A stretch of 64,000 bases of DNA from Pedobacter metabolipauper (lineage in GTDB: Bacteria > Bacteroidota > Bacteroidia > Sphingobacteriales > Sphingobacteriaceae): assembly GCF_004362715.1 (NCBI RefSeq), contig NZ_SNYC01000004.1:372001-436000 (forward strand), in the 5' to 3' direction. Below, piece after piece: positions 44,422-53,565 of this stretch. A model generated the notes under the pieces. The model searched no databases. It worked only from the letters and a program-made list of their open reading frames with translations, and was not told the origin of the DNA. Position 1 is the stretch's first letter, and every line of letters begins with the position of its first letter. The translations under genes were made by a program, and so were the position numbers.

Positions 44422-45486
44422 ATGCAATTTACTGCCAAGCAGATAAGCGAATTTATAACGGGTACCATAGATGGCGATGAAAATGCACAAGTCGGGGAAC
44501 TTTCTAAAATAGAAGACGGCAAGCCCGGTTCTTTATGTTTTTTATCCAATCCTAAGTATGAAAATTACTTATATTCCACTAATGCTTCTATCGTCATTGT
44601 TAGTGAGGATTTTGTGCCTTCACAGCCCGTAAAGAGTACTTTGGTAAAAGTAGCCGATCCATATAGTGCATTTTCTATCCTTTTGGAAAAGTATAATGAG
44701 GTCATTAACCAGACCAATAATAAAGCAGGGATAGAACAGCCTTGTTTCATTCACCCATCCGCTAAAATCGGAAATAATGTATTTATTGCAGCATTCAGCT
44801 ATATCGCCGAAAACGTTGAGATCGGTGATCACAGCAGGATCATGGCCCAGGTTTATGTAGGCCCGGATTCAAAGATCGGAACAGAATGTACAATTAATCC
44901 AGGCGTAAAAATTTATAACAGGACCGTTATTGGAGACCGTGTTTTAATCCATTCCAATTCTGTAATTGGAAGCGATGGATTCGGATTTGCCCCACAACCA
45001 GATGGTACCTATTCAAAAATTGCGCAGATTGGAAATGTAGTAATAGAAGATGACGTTGAAATTGGCTCTAATACAACAATAGACCGGGCAACAATGGGCT
45101 CAACGTTTATCAGGAAAGGAGTAAAGCTGGATAATCTGATACAGATCGCACACAATGTGGATGTAGGAGAACACAGCGTAGTTGCTGCGCAAACTGGTAT
45201 TTCCGGAAGTACAAAGCTCGGAGAAAAGTCAACAATAGCCGGTCAGGTAGGCATTGCCGGGCACCTTTCTTTAGCAAAGGGAACTCAAATTGGAGCCCAG
45301 GCCGGAATTAATTTTAGTACCACAGAAGAAAATAAACAATGGCACGGCAGCCCGGCTCAGCCGTTAAGAGACTGGATGAGGGCGTCGGTGATCTTTAAAC
45401 AGTTACCGGCAGTGGAAAAGAGAATAGCAGTACTGGAAAAGACAATTTCAGATCTAAAAGCATTGCTAGAACAAACCAGTAAGTAG
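44422..45486 (+). CDS. lpxD: UDP-3-O-(3-hydroxyacyl)glucosamine N-acyltransferase LpxD
   Basis: The 354-residue lipid A enzyme has the N-terminal uridine-binding domain ([15 protein letters not shown]) and a left-handed beta-helix of hexapeptide repeats (about 110-300), with the active-site region [21 protein letters not shown]. It ends with a helical tail used for trimerisation. It is the first gene of the lpxD-lpxC/fabZ-lpxA group and has a strong promoter immediately upstream. lpxC-fabZ starts 11 nt downstream. Confidence 0.95.
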   Translation: MQFTAKQISEFITGTIDGDENAQVGELSKIEDGKPGSLCFLSNPKYENYLYSTNASIVIVSEDFVPSQPVKSTLVKVADPYSAFSILLEKYNEVINQTNNKAGIEQPCFIHPSAKIGNNVFIAAFSYIAENVEIGDHSRIMAQVYVGPDSKIGTECTINPGVKIYNRTVIGDRVLIHSNSVIGSDGFGFAPQPDGTYSKIAQIGNVVIEDDVEIGSNTTIDRATMGSTFIRKGVKLDNLIQIAHNVDVGEHSVVAAQTGISGSTKLGEKSTIAGQVGIAGHLSLAKGTQIGAQAGINFSTTEENKQWHGSPAQPLRDWMRASVIFKQLPAVEKRIAVLEKTISDLKALLEQTSK

Positions 45487-45497
45487 ATTACAAAAAA

Positions 45498-46910
45498 ATG
45501 AACGTTAAGCAAAAAACGATAAAGACCGAAGTTTCAGTTCAAGGTGTTGGCCTGCATACAGGCGCGAATGTTACGCTGACCTTTTGTCCGGCACCAGAAA
45601 ATCACGGTTTTAAATTTCAAAGAATAGATTTGCCAGGAAGCCCGATTGTTGATGCAGACTGTGATAACGTGACTGATACAGCCAGGGGAACCACCATTTC
45701 TCAGAATGGGGCTAGTATAAGCACTGTTGAGCATGTAATGGCATCGCTGGTTGGAATGGACCTGGATAATGTGCTTATGAAGCTTGACGGGCCAGAAACC
45801 CCGATCATGGATGGAAGCGCAGTTCAATTTTTAGAGGCACTGGAAAGTGTAGGCGTTCTTCAGCAAGATATCGATAGGGAATATTTTCAGATTCCGCACA
45901 ACATCACCTATACAGAACCAGACCGTAAAGTGGAAATCGTAGCCATGCCGCTTGATGATTACCGTTTTACCTGTATGATTGATTATAACTCGCCTGTACT
46001 TGGAAGTCAGCACGCCGGAATCTCAAGTATTGCCGAATTCAAAAAAGAGATCGCTTCCTGCAGAACATTCTGCTTCTTGCATGAGCTGGAATATCAGCTT
46101 CAAAATAACCTGATCAAAGGCGGAGACTTAAACAATGCGATTGTAATTGTTGATAAAGAAGTAACCAGGGATGAATTAGACCATCTGGCCAAGATCTTTA
46201 ACCGAAGCGCGATTGATGTTGCTCCGCAGGGAATCCTGAACAATATGGAGTTAAGGTATCAGAACGAACCGGCCAGGCATAAATTGTTAGATATGATTGG
46301 CGATCTGGCATTGGTTGGCGTACACTTAAAAGGCCACATCATGGCCGCAAGACCTGGCCATGCCGCGAATGTTGCATTTGCCAAAAAGATCAAAGCGGTG
46401 ATAAAAAAAGAAAAGAACAAAAAGAACCAGCATGTATATGACCCATCCGTAAAGCCGCTTTACGATGTGGTTCAGATCATGGATATTTTGCCGCACAGGC
46501 AGCCATTTTTATTCATCGACAAAATCCTGGAACTTTCTAAAACGCACGTAGTTGGCGTTAAGAACGTAACCATGAACGAAGAGTTTTTTAAAGGACACTT
46601 TCCCGGAGCCCCGGTATTTCCAGGGGTTATCCAAATAGAGGCAATGGCGCAGACCGGAGGTATTTTGGTACTGAGTACAGTTCCTGATCCAAGAAATTAT
46701 CTTACCTTGTTTCTAAAGATTGATAACGTCCGTTTTAGAGCTCAGGTTTCTCCGGGTGATACCATTGTTTTCAGATGTGATCTAATGGAGCCAATCAGAC
46801 GCGGAATCGCACAAATGAAAGGTGTAGGAATGGTAGGAGGAAAAGTCGTTGTTGAAGCAGAAATGATGGCACAAATAGTAAAAGTAAAAGATAGCGAACC
46901 CGTAGCATGA
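45498..46910 (+). CDS. Bifunctional LpxC-FabZ fusion
   Basis: The 470-residue protein joins two enzymes. The N-terminal part (about 1-300) is LpxC, the zinc deacetylase of lipid A synthesis, with STVEHVMASLVGMDLDN and the metal motif ARHKLLDMIGDL, later HIMAARPGHAANVAFA. The C-terminal part (about 315-465) is FabZ, a hotdog dehydratase with ILPHRQPFLFIDKILEL and GHFPGAPVFPGVIQIEAMAQ. The fusion is typical of Bacteroidetes and is intact here. It overlaps lpxA by 4 nt (ATGA). Confidence 0.96.
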   Translation: MNVKQKTIKTEVSVQGVGLHTGANVTLTFCPAPENHGFKFQRIDLPGSPIVDADCDNVTDTARGTTISQNGASISTVEHVMASLVGMDLDNVLMKLDGPETPIMDGSAVQFLEALESVGVLQQDIDREYFQIPHNITYTEPDRKVEIVAMPLDDYRFTCMIDYNSPVLGSQHAGISSIAEFKKEIASCRTFCFLHELEYQLQNNLIKGGDLNNAIVIVDKEVTRDELDHLAKIFNRSAIDVAPQGILNNMELRYQNEPARHKLLDMIGDLALVGVHLKGHIMAARPGHAANVAFAKKIKAVIKKEKNKKNQHVYDPSVKPLYDVVQIMDILPHRQPFLFIDKILELSKTHVVGVKNVTMNEEFFKGHFPGAPVFPGVIQIEAMAQTGGILVLSTVPDPRNYLTLFLKIDNVRFRAQVSPGDTIVFRCDLMEPIRRGIAQMKGVGMVGGKVVVEAEMMAQIVKVKDSEPVA

Positions 46911-47692
46911 TACAACCCTTAGCGTATATACACCCCCAGGCACAAATTGCAGATAATGTAGTTATAGAACCATTTGCGGTTATTCATAAAGATGTCGTAA
47001 TCGGAGAGGGTACCTGGATCGGATCCAATGTAGTGATCATGGATGGAGCAAGGATCGGAAAGAACTGCAGGGTTTTTCCGGGATCAGTGATCTCAGGCGT
47101 TCCGCAGGATCTGAAGTTTGCAGGCGAAGTAACCACCGCAGAAATTGGGGACAATACAACCATAAGGGAATGTGTAACCATTAACAGGGGAACCAAAGAC
47201 AAATGGAAAACGGTTATTGGAAGCAACTGTTTAATCCAGGCCTATTCTCATATTGCACACGATTGTGAAGTTGGTGATTATTGTATATTTTCAAACAGCA
47301 CCACGTTGGCAGGTCACATTACCATTGGTAACTATGTGGTTTTGGCAGGATTGGTAGCCATACATCAATTTGTAAAAGTTGGGGCACATGCGTTCGTAAC
47401 AGGAGGCTCACTGGTTCGTAAAGACGTACCACCATATGTAAAGGCAGCAAGAGAGCCGCTTTCATATGCAGGGATCAATTCCGTTGGATTAAGAAGAAGA
47501 GGCTTTTCATCAGAAAAGATCAATGAAATTCAGGAGATCTACCGGGTGTTATTTGTTAAGCACAACAATGTAACCAAAGCCCTGGATATGATAGAAGCAG
47601 AATTTAAGCCTACAGAGATCCGTGATGAGATTGTAGACTTTATCCGAAACTCAAACAGAGGGGTTATGAAAGGCTTTGGTTCGGGGAGCTAA
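46907..47692 (+). CDS. lpxA: UDP-GlcNAc acyltransferase LpxA
   Basis: The 261-residue first enzyme of lipid A synthesis forms a left-handed beta-helix (YIHPQAQIADNVVIEPFAVI repeats) with the active-site strip SHIAHDCEVGDYCIF and TLAGHITIGNYVVLAGL, then IHQFVKVGAHAFVTGGS. The helical C-terminus has the GLRRRGFSSEKI motif. The start overlaps lpxC-fabZ by 4 nt, so translation is coupled. Confidence 0.96.
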   Translation: MIQPLAYIHPQAQIADNVVIEPFAVIHKDVVIGEGTWIGSNVVIMDGARIGKNCRVFPGSVISGVPQDLKFAGEVTTAEIGDNTTIRECVTINRGTKDKWKTVIGSNCLIQAYSHIAHDCEVGDYCIFSNSTTLAGHITIGNYVVLAGLVAIHQFVKVGAHAFVTGGSLVRKDVPPYVKAAREPLSYAGINSVGLRRRGFSSEKINEIQEIYRVLFVKHNNVTKALDMIEAEFKPTEIRDEIVDFIRNSNRGVMKGFGSGS

Positions 47693-47702
47693 AATGCGAT
47701 AA

Positions 47703-48317
47703 ATGACCATTACCCTAGATAATGTTGGCAGAAGGTTTAACCAGGAATGGATCTTTAGAAAAGTAGATCAAAAGTTCAGTCCTGGAGAAAAGTACGCCAT
47801 TCTGGGTCCTAATGGCTCTGGTAAATCAACCCTTTTAAGCGTTATACTGGGTAATTTATCTGCTTCAGAGGGTAAAATTGAGTACAGATCCGCAGAAATC
47901 ATTCCAGTGGAAAATATATACCAGCAATTGAGCTTTGCAGCACCATACCTGGATCTGATCGAAGAATTTACACTTCAGGAAACCATCGACTTTCATTTTA
48001 AATTTAAAAGCCTGCAGCCAGGATTAGATAAATCCGCTGTATTGGCTTTGCTTGGACTAACCAGGTCGCAGGACAAAGCATTAAAATATTTTTCTTCCGG
48101 GATGAAACAGCGTACAAAATTAGCGCTGGCCTGTTGTACAGACACCCCACTCTTATTATTGGATGAGCCAACATCCAATCTGGACAAGCAGGGAGTAGGC
48201 TGGTATCATGAACTCATTGAGAAATTTACGGCCAACCGGCTCGTAATAGTCTGCTCAAATCAGGAAATTGAGTATTCCTTTTGTAATCATTTGATCCACG
48301 TTACCGATTATAAGTAA
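47703..48317 (+). CDS. ABC transporter ATP-binding protein, orphan
   Basis: The 204-residue single-domain ATPase has Walker A LGPNGSGKSTLL, signature FSSGMKQRTKLALA, and Walker B LLLLDEPTSNLD. It is shorter than usual (about 220-250 residues), and the C-terminal part is compact. It begins 10 nt after lpxA, in the same direction, so it is likely co-transcribed. No permease gene lies next to it. It could serve envelope export with a distant partner; function is not shown. Confidence 0.88.
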   Translation: MTITLDNVGRRFNQEWIFRKVDQKFSPGEKYAILGPNGSGKSTLLSVILGNLSASEGKIEYRSAEIIPVENIYQQLSFAAPYLDLIEEFTLQETIDFHFKFKSLQPGLDKSAVLALLGLTRSQDKALKYFSSGMKQRTKLALACCTDTPLLLLDEPTSNLDKQGVGWYHELIEKFTANRLVIVCSNQEIEYSFCNHLIHVTDYK

Positions 48318-48396
48318 GTAGAATTATATTTGCTTCAGTCTAAAACGGGTATTAAAGAGAGATAGACAGGAATAAAAATAAATTTTAAAATCACTA

Positions 48397-48427
48397 TTGT
48401 GTAATTAAAAAATAGTTTATACCTTTG
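48397..48427 (+). promoter_or_regulatory. Promoter of efp
   Basis: TTG (48397-48399), a 20-nt spacer and TACCTTTG (48420-48427) match the Bacteroidota promoter consensus fully. The expected start site leaves a leader of about 40 nt. Confidence 0.85.
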
Positions 48428-48474
48428 CGGCACGAAATGGAGATGCTTAAGTAGGCGCAAAATTTCAATAAAAA

Positions 48475-49035
48475 ATGGCAAAAGCATCAGAAGTAAAAAG
48501 TGGCAATATTCTTCGTTTCAATGGAGAATTGGTACAGGTAGAAGAGTTTCTTCACCGTACACCAGGTAACTTACGTGCTTTTTATCAAGCCAAAATGCGC
48601 AATATCAAAACCGGGAAACTGGTAGAGTATCGGTTCCGCACAGATGAAGAGGTAACGATTTGTCGTGTAGAAACCAGTGATTATCAATATCTGTATGAAG
48701 ATGGAGATTTTATGGTTGTGATGGATATTGTGTCATTTGAGCAGTTTAACATTCCAAGAACATTGTTCGGAGAGTCTGTTAAATTTCTTACAGAAGGAAT
48801 GAATGTGATCATTGCATTTGAAAGTGAAGAGCCGATCATGGCGCAAACACCTTCACATGTAGAGTTGGAAATTACCTACACAGAACCAGCCGTTAAAGGA
48901 GATACCTCTACAAACGCGTTGAAATACGCAACTGTTGAAACTGGTGTAGAAATAAAAGTTCCCATGTTTATCAATCAGGGAGATAAGATCAAGGTCGATA
49001 CACGTACAGGTGATTATATAGAAAGAGTAAAATAA
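48475..49035 (+). CDS. efp: Elongation factor P
   Basis: The 186-residue three-domain factor helps ribosomes through polyproline stretches. The N-terminal KOW-like domain has the conserved loop LHRTPGNLRAFYQAKMRN; note that Pro-Gly-Asn-Leu-Arg occupies the usual Pro-Gly-Lys/Arg region, so the modification residue at the loop tip is not the typical lysine and should be compared with other Bacteroidota EF-P. The C-terminus ends TRTGDYIERVK. It has its own strong promoter and a good terminator. Confidence 0.94.
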   Translation: MAKASEVKSGNILRFNGELVQVEEFLHRTPGNLRAFYQAKMRNIKTGKLVEYRFRTDEEVTICRVETSDYQYLYEDGDFMVVMDIVSFEQFNIPRTLFGESVKFLTEGMNVIIAFESEEPIMAQTPSHVELEITYTEPAVKGDTSTNALKYATVETGVEIKVPMFINQGDKIKVDTRTGDYIERVK

Positions 49036-49073
49036 GAATTTTCATAGTTTAGTTTTAGGTTTAGGTTGATTGT

Positions 49074-49106
49074 GGCTTCGGAGTGGTTCCCGAAGCCATT
49101 TTTTTT
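49074..49106 (+). terminator. Intrinsic terminator of efp
   Basis: An 8-bp stem (49074-49081 with 49090-49097, 8-nt loop) is followed by eight T (49099-49106). It lies 38 nt after the efp stop. Confidence 0.9.
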
Positions 49107-49113
49107 ATATTTG
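49106..49113 (+). promoter_or_regulatory. -7 promoter element of the 5-FCL gene
   Basis: TATATTTG matches TAnnTTTG and directly follows the efp terminator T run, 17 nt before the next ATG. No -33 TTG is seen. Confidence 0.35.
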
Positions 49114-49130
49114 GTCCATCCAATTCCATC

Positions 49131-49709
49131 ATGAAGAAAAACGAGATCAGAAAATCAGCCCTTCAAATGCGCAGCTCCCTATCGGAAGCCGAAATACAGA
49201 AACTCAGCAATAAGATATTAGATCAGGTTAAACAGATTGATTTTTCTAACGTCAGCATCCTCCATCTGTTCTTACCAATTGAAGAAAAAAATGAGCCCAA
49301 TACTTTTTTGATCATAGACTGGCTTACACAAATGCATCCGGCAATTAAAATAATTGTACCCAAATCAGATTTCGATACTGCACTGATGACCAATCATGAG
49401 TATATCGGCAGAGCAGATCTCCGGAAAAATATTTACAATATTCTGGAACCTCAAAAATCATTGATCCACAATGGAGAAGTAGACCTTGTCTTTATCCCAT
49501 TACTGTCATTTGATAAAAGAGGCTATAGAGTAGGCTATGGGAAAGGATTCTATGACCGTTTTCTGGAACACCTCAAAACCCGTAAAATTGGAATATCCTT
49601 CTTTAAACCTGTAGATGAAATTGAAGATGTTCATGAACGCGATATCCGGCTCGATGCATGCATTACGCCAGATAAGATCTATCATTTTACAATGGAAACA
49701 CAGGATTAA
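49131..49709 (+). CDS. 5-formyltetrahydrofolate cyclo-ligase
   Basis: The 192-residue enzyme converts 5-formyl-THF to 5,10-methenyl-THF with ATP. Key motifs are KSALQMRSSLSEAEIQ near the start and the family signature FDKRGYRVGYGKGFYDRFL near residue 145 (given in part). A GTG frame from 49083 would start inside the efp terminator, so ATG 49131 is used. The 3' end overlaps the convergent hutG by 23 nt. Confidence 0.92.
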   Translation: MKKNEIRKSALQMRSSLSEAEIQKLSNKILDQVKQIDFSNVSILHLFLPIEEKNEPNTFLIIDWLTQMHPAIKIIVPKSDFDTALMTNHEYIGRADLRKNIYNILEPQKSLIHNGEVDLVFIPLLSFDKRGYRVGYGKGFYDRFLEHLKTRKIGISFFKPVDEIEDVHERDIRLDACITPDKIYHFTMETQD

Positions 49710-50688
49710 TACCCTGGTTATTTTGACTTTTCAGGAAATCTGTAATTAAGTATGCAATCACCTTAGCCGTGTTTACATCCTCCCTGCCGTCAACAAGTTT
49801 AACAGCACCTTCACAAAGATGCAGGTATGAAAATGACTTGGTTGAATTTAGAATGATCTTTCTGATCTCGTTAAGCGTAAAGCCTGAAGGGCCGCCGCCG
49901 CTTGAAAGTACACCGGCAACACTATCCAGATCAATTTCTAAACCAGGAAATTCAAAAGGAGCAATAAAAGAAGTCCAGGTATCCAGGATCGAAGCACTTC
50001 CGGTAAGCAGGTCATCAAAAAAAACCGCGCTGATCTCAGGCATCTGATCCATTAATTCGAGCATCCGCTCATTGTTATAGTTCTGCTGCAGACCAAAAAC
50101 GCCGTATTTGCTCAAAAGCCCATCTCTAAGGGCGTAACTAAAGGCATTGCCGCTATTCCTTCCCAAAGGCACTCTTAGATCGGCATGAGCATCTATATTC
50201 AATGTATGGATCGCGTTCTTCCGGGCTTCAGCAATTCCACGGATAATAGGATAGGCATTATTGTGTCCGCCGCCTATAACGATCGGGATTTTTCCCGCTT
50301 CAGCAATTTTTGCAATTACGCCATTAACAAGATGATCGAGATCTTCTATTTCTTGCTGTAGTGAACCAATCGTAGGTTCAGGAAGATTAGAACAACCAAT
50401 ATGACCCAAAACCAGCAACTCTTTTCCGGATAAAAAGCGGTTACTCTGAACATTTAATAATGTTTTTAAAGCGGGTTCCCAGGCGGTAGATGTACCTGGT
50501 GTGCCGTAATTTGCCCGAACGCCGATATCTTCCGAAATTCCAACCAGTACAAAAGCTGCGGTAGCGTCCGTTAAATGATCCAGGCTGGATATGGTTTGTA
50601 CGCATTCACCCAGCTTAGTTTCTCCTTCCCGTTGTTTAACCAGGCTAAGCAGGTACTCAGAAGTATAAAGATCCAGGCTGACCATCAA
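49687..50688 (-). CDS. hutG: Arginase-family formimidoylglutamase (HutG-like)
   Basis: The 333-residue manganese enzyme of the arginase/agmatinase fold has the metal motifs VIGGGHNNAYPIIRG, NIDAHADLR and EIDLDSVAG. Next to imidazolonepropionase it is best read as formimidoylglutamase, the last step of histidine degradation to glutamate. Its ATG overlaps the hutI stop by 4 nt, so it is translationally coupled to hutI. The 3' end overlaps the 5-FCL gene by 23 nt. Confidence 0.88.
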   Translation of the reverse strand: MMVSLDLYTSEYLLSLVKQREGETKLGECVQTISSLDHLTDATAAFVLVGISEDIGVRANYGTPGTSTAWEPALKTLLNVQSNRFLSGKELLVLGHIGCSNLPEPTIGSLQQEIEDLDHLVNGVIAKIAEAGKIPIVIGGGHNNAYPIIRGIAEARKNAIHTLNIDAHADLRVPLGRNSGNAFSYALRDGLLSKYGVFGLQQNYNNERMLELMDQMPEISAVFFDDLLTGSASILDTWTSFIAPFEFPGLEIDLDSVAGVLSSGGGPSGFTLNEIRKIILNSTKSFSYLHLCEGAVKLVDGREDVNTAKVIAYLITDFLKSQNNQGINPVFPL

Positions 50689-51920
50689 TACACCTCCCCA
50701 TTTAAGATCACCAGGTTTACAAGTGCCTCACCAAAGCTATAGGGCAGATACGCCAATGACGGCATAGGCTTGGTAATGAAAAAATTAGCCCTTTTTCCAA
50801 TCGAAATACTGCCGGTCTGGTCAGACAGCTGCATCGCTGCGGCACCATTGATCGTAGCTGCGTTGATGGCTTCTTCCGGAAGCATTTTAAGTTTAATGCA
50901 GCCAAGAGAGACCACAAAATTCATATTGCCAGACGGGGCAGAACCAGGATTAAGATCAGAGGCAAGTGCAACCGCAACATTTGCATCGATCAAGGCCCTG
51001 GCATTTGCAAACGGAATGCCCAGGTAAAAAGAACAGCCGGGTAATAAGGTGGCAATCGTAGTACTTGCGGCCAGGTGTTTAACTACATCTTCGTCCGTAA
51101 CCTCCAGGTGGTCAACAGAAATCGCATGGTGTTTAACACCAGCCTGTACCCCTCCAGAAAGCGTGAATTGGTTGGCATGGATCTTTGGCGGCAAGCCGTA
51201 CTTAGCGCCAGCTTCCAGCAGCAATTCCGTTTCATCAGCAGAAAAAAATCCCTGTTCACAAAAAACATCCATATAATCTGCCAGTCCTTCATCAGCTATT
51301 TCAGGCAGCATTTTGTGGATGATCAGGTCAATGTATCCGGCATGATTCGTTCTATAAGCTTGCGGATACGTATGAGCAGCTAAAAAGGATGCTTTAACAG
51401 GAATAGGAAGTACCTCTTTTAGTTTGCGGATCACACGGAGCATCTTCAGCTCGTTTTCAACGGTTAAACCATAACCACTCTTTATTTCCAAAGCACCGGT
51501 ACCCTGTTTAATTAGCTCGTGTATCCTCAGTTCCGCATTTTCAAACAACTCCGGTTCCGGGCAGTTCTCCAGTTTAGCCGCAGAATTCAGGATGCCCCCT
51601 CCGGCCGCAGTAATCTCTTCATAGCTTTTGCCCTTAATCTTCATCACAAACTCTTCTTCACGGGGGGCAGCGAAAACAGCATGGGTATGCGAATCACACC
51701 ATGAAGGGAATACGTACCCGCCCTTAGCCGAGCATACATCAAATGATCCGGACGGCAGGCAATCTGCCGTTCCGAAATCAGCAATTAGTCCATTCCGGCA
51801 TAATATCCATGCATTGGTAAGCACAGGCAGGTCAGCCATGTTTTTGCCGCTGATAACTGAAGTTGTTTTAGGGTGTAAACCAACCAGTGTACCAATATCA
51901 GTGATCAAAAGCGCAGGCAT
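50685..51920 (-). CDS. hutI: Imidazolonepropionase HutI
   Basis: The 411-residue amidohydrolase opens the imidazolone ring in histidine degradation. Metal ligands occur in PSWCDSHTHAVFAAPREEE and KASFLAAHTYP, and later HAISVDHLEVTDEDV and ALASDLNPGSAP. The ATG at 51920 is preferred; an earlier ATG would overlap the xth gene by 31 nt and add an unusual N-terminus. It is upstream of hutG. hutH and hutU are not in the window. Confidence 0.93.
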   Translation of the reverse strand: MPALLITDIGTLVGLHPKTTSVISGKNMADLPVLTNAWILCRNGLIADFGTADCLPSGSFDVCSAKGGYVFPSWCDSHTHAVFAAPREEEFVMKIKGKSYEEITAAGGGILNSAAKLENCPEPELFENAELRIHELIKQGTGALEIKSGYGLTVENELKMLRVIRKLKEVLPIPVKASFLAAHTYPQAYRTNHAGYIDLIIHKMLPEIADEGLADYMDVFCEQGFFSADETELLLEAGAKYGLPPKIHANQFTLSGGVQAGVKHHAISVDHLEVTDEDVVKHLAASTTIATLLPGCSFYLGIPFANARALIDANVAVALASDLNPGSAPSGNMNFVVSLGCIKLKMLPEEAINAATINGAAAMQLSDQTGSISIGKRANFFITKPMPSLAYLPYSFGEALVNLVILNGEVY

Positions 51921-51922
51921 AC

Positions 51923-52693
51923 CTAAGGCGTTAATTCCAGCAATACCGGGCAATGATCCGAGTGGATTGCATCAGGTAAAATGGTTACTTTTTTAAGCCG
52001 CTCCAGTAAAGGCTGTGTAGCCAGGTGGTAATCAATACGCCAGCCCAGGTTCTTTGCCCTTGAATTTGCCCTGAAACTCCACCAGGTATAATGATGCGGG
52101 TCTTTATTGAAATGCCTGAACGTGTCGATAAATCCATTGGTTAAGAACAATTCCATCCATTCCCGTTCTTCAGGAAGGAAGCCCGATGAATTTGCATTGG
52201 ATTTAGGATTGTGAATGTCTATCGCGGTGTGACAAATGTTATAATCACCAGAAATGATCAGATTGGGATAATCGATTTTTAGATCAGCAATATACGTGTC
52301 AAAGAAACGCATAAAATCATACTTTTTAAGCTGTCTCTCGTCCCCGCTTGATCCGGATGGCATATAGAGGCTCATCAAAGAAAACGTGTCAAAATCTGCT
52401 CTTAAAATACGGCCTTCCTTATCTATCCATTCCTCACCACAGCCATACTCAACATGGTTTGGTTTTATCCGTGTTAAAATAGCCACCCCGCTATATCCTT
52501 TTTTCTCTGCCGGAAACCAGTAATGATGGTATCCAAGCTGCTCAATAAGTACAATAATTTCTGGGATTTGAGAAGGCAATGCTTTAACCTCCTGCAGACA
52601 GATCATATCGGCATCAGTTGCTTGCAGCCATCCAAAAAAATTCTTCGTCGAAGCGGAACGGATTCCGTTAACGTTATAAGAAATGATTTTCAT
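51923..52693 (-). CDS. xth: Exodeoxyribonuclease III (AP endonuclease)
   Basis: The 256-residue EEP-fold nuclease repairs abasic sites and trims 3' ends. It starts with MKIISYNVNGIRSA and LQATDADMICLQEVKA, contains YSGVAILTRIKP, ISGDYNICHTAIDIHNPKSN and ends DYHLATQPLLERL with SDHCPVLLEL, all the metal and catalytic residues of the family. It begins directly after the cyclophilin gene and 2 nt before hutI, so the four genes ppi-xth-hutI-hutG are likely one transcript. Confidence 0.94.
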   Translation of the reverse strand: MKIISYNVNGIRSASTKNFFGWLQATDADMICLQEVKALPSQIPEIIVLIEQLGYHHYWFPAEKKGYSGVAILTRIKPNHVEYGCGEEWIDKEGRILRADFDTFSLMSLYMPSGSSGDERQLKKYDFMRFFDTYIADLKIDYPNLIISGDYNICHTAIDIHNPKSNANSSGFLPEEREWMELFLTNGFIDTFRHFNKDPHHYTWWSFRANSRAKNLGWRIDYHLATQPLLERLKKVTILPDAIHSDHCPVLLELTP

Positions 52694-53389
52694 TTATAAT
52701 TTAGTTTGTGTATTCAGTTCTTTTTCCAGTTTTTTTGACTCGCGCTTTTTAAGGATCGTAACGGTCATCACCACATCGGTAACTGGTTTATCCTGGGCTG
52801 TAACAACCGAAGCAATTTTATCAACCATTTCTAATCCTTTAACAACTTCCCCATAAACCGTATAATTCCGGTCCAGGTGCGGCGTACCACCAATGGATTT
52901 ATATACTTCCCGCTGTGATTTTGGAATCTTAAACTTAAGTCTTTTAATTTCCACATCATCCAGCTGCTCATCAGTGAAGGTCTTTCCCTGGACCAGATAA
53001 AACTGACTTCCACTGGAGGCCTTTTCCGGGTTGTTGTCCCTTGCCGCTGCCAGAACCCCCTTTTTATGGAAAAGGCTGTCGCGGAATTCTGCAGGTACCG
53101 TATAGTTGACCGAATCTTTACCCGCTTTCAGTTTAGGGTCAGGTTTTCTGGAGTCAGGATCTCCGCCCTGGATCATAAAATCTTTGATCACCCGGTGAAA
53201 AAGCGTTCCGTCATAAACATGGGCTTTCGCAAGTTTTAAAAAGTTATCACGATGCAGGGGTGTTTCATTATATAGCTTAACGATACACTCACCCATATCT
53301 GTTTTTATCCTAACGTACTGATGCTTTGGTTTTGCAGCAAATACCGAAGTAAAGAAAATGCAGAGGATCAAGGTAAACAGGGTCTTCAT
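52694..53389 (-). CDS. Secreted cyclophilin-type peptidyl-prolyl isomerase
   Basis: The 231-residue protein has a signal peptide (MKTLFTLILCIFFTSVFA) and a cyclophilin fold, with the core LFHRVIKDFMIQGGDPDS, ASSGSQFYLVQGK and VYGEVVKGLEMVDKI. An insertion (about 125-165) lies in the domain. It probably assists protein folding in the periplasm. Its stop is adjacent to the xth start, and a 176-nt gap precedes it. Confidence 0.93.
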   Translation of the reverse strand: MKTLFTLILCIFFTSVFAAKPKHQYVRIKTDMGECIVKLYNETPLHRDNFLKLAKAHVYDGTLFHRVIKDFMIQGGDPDSRKPDPKLKAGKDSVNYTVPAEFRDSLFHKKGVLAAARDNNPEKASSGSQFYLVQGKTFTDEQLDDVEIKRLKFKIPKSQREVYKSIGGTPHLDRNYTVYGEVVKGLEMVDKIASVVTAQDKPVTDVVMTVTILKKRESKKLEKELNTQTKL

Positions 53390-53501
53390 AAATTCGTACT
53401 ATTTAGGACTAAGTTAAGTTAAATCTACCTGAATAGAACGTAAAAAAGATCAATTATTTGCCACTCAAAGGTGCCTATGGTATTTTCTGTTGATTGTTTC
53501 A

Positions 53502-53509
53502 TATCTTTG
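53502..53509 (+). promoter_or_regulatory. -7 promoter element of the HYC_CC_PP gene
   Basis: TATCTTTG matches TAnnTTTG exactly, 56 nt before the ATG. No -33 TTG at the right distance is seen. Confidence 0.4.
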
Positions 53510-53565
53510 TATCTGGGTAACGTACTTTTTACCAGGTACTTTAGCATAAAGAATAGTTAAACCAG

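Noticed and set aside
45498..46910. lpxC-fabZ read as a missing stop codon or assembly join
   Set aside because: This fusion is well known in Bacteroidetes, and both halves are complete.
49083..49130. GTG start for 5-formyl-THF cyclo-ligase
   Set aside because: It begins inside the efp terminator hairpin.
51921..51953. Longer start for hutI
   Set aside because: It would overlap the xth gene by 31 nt and add an 11-residue N-terminus not expected in the family.
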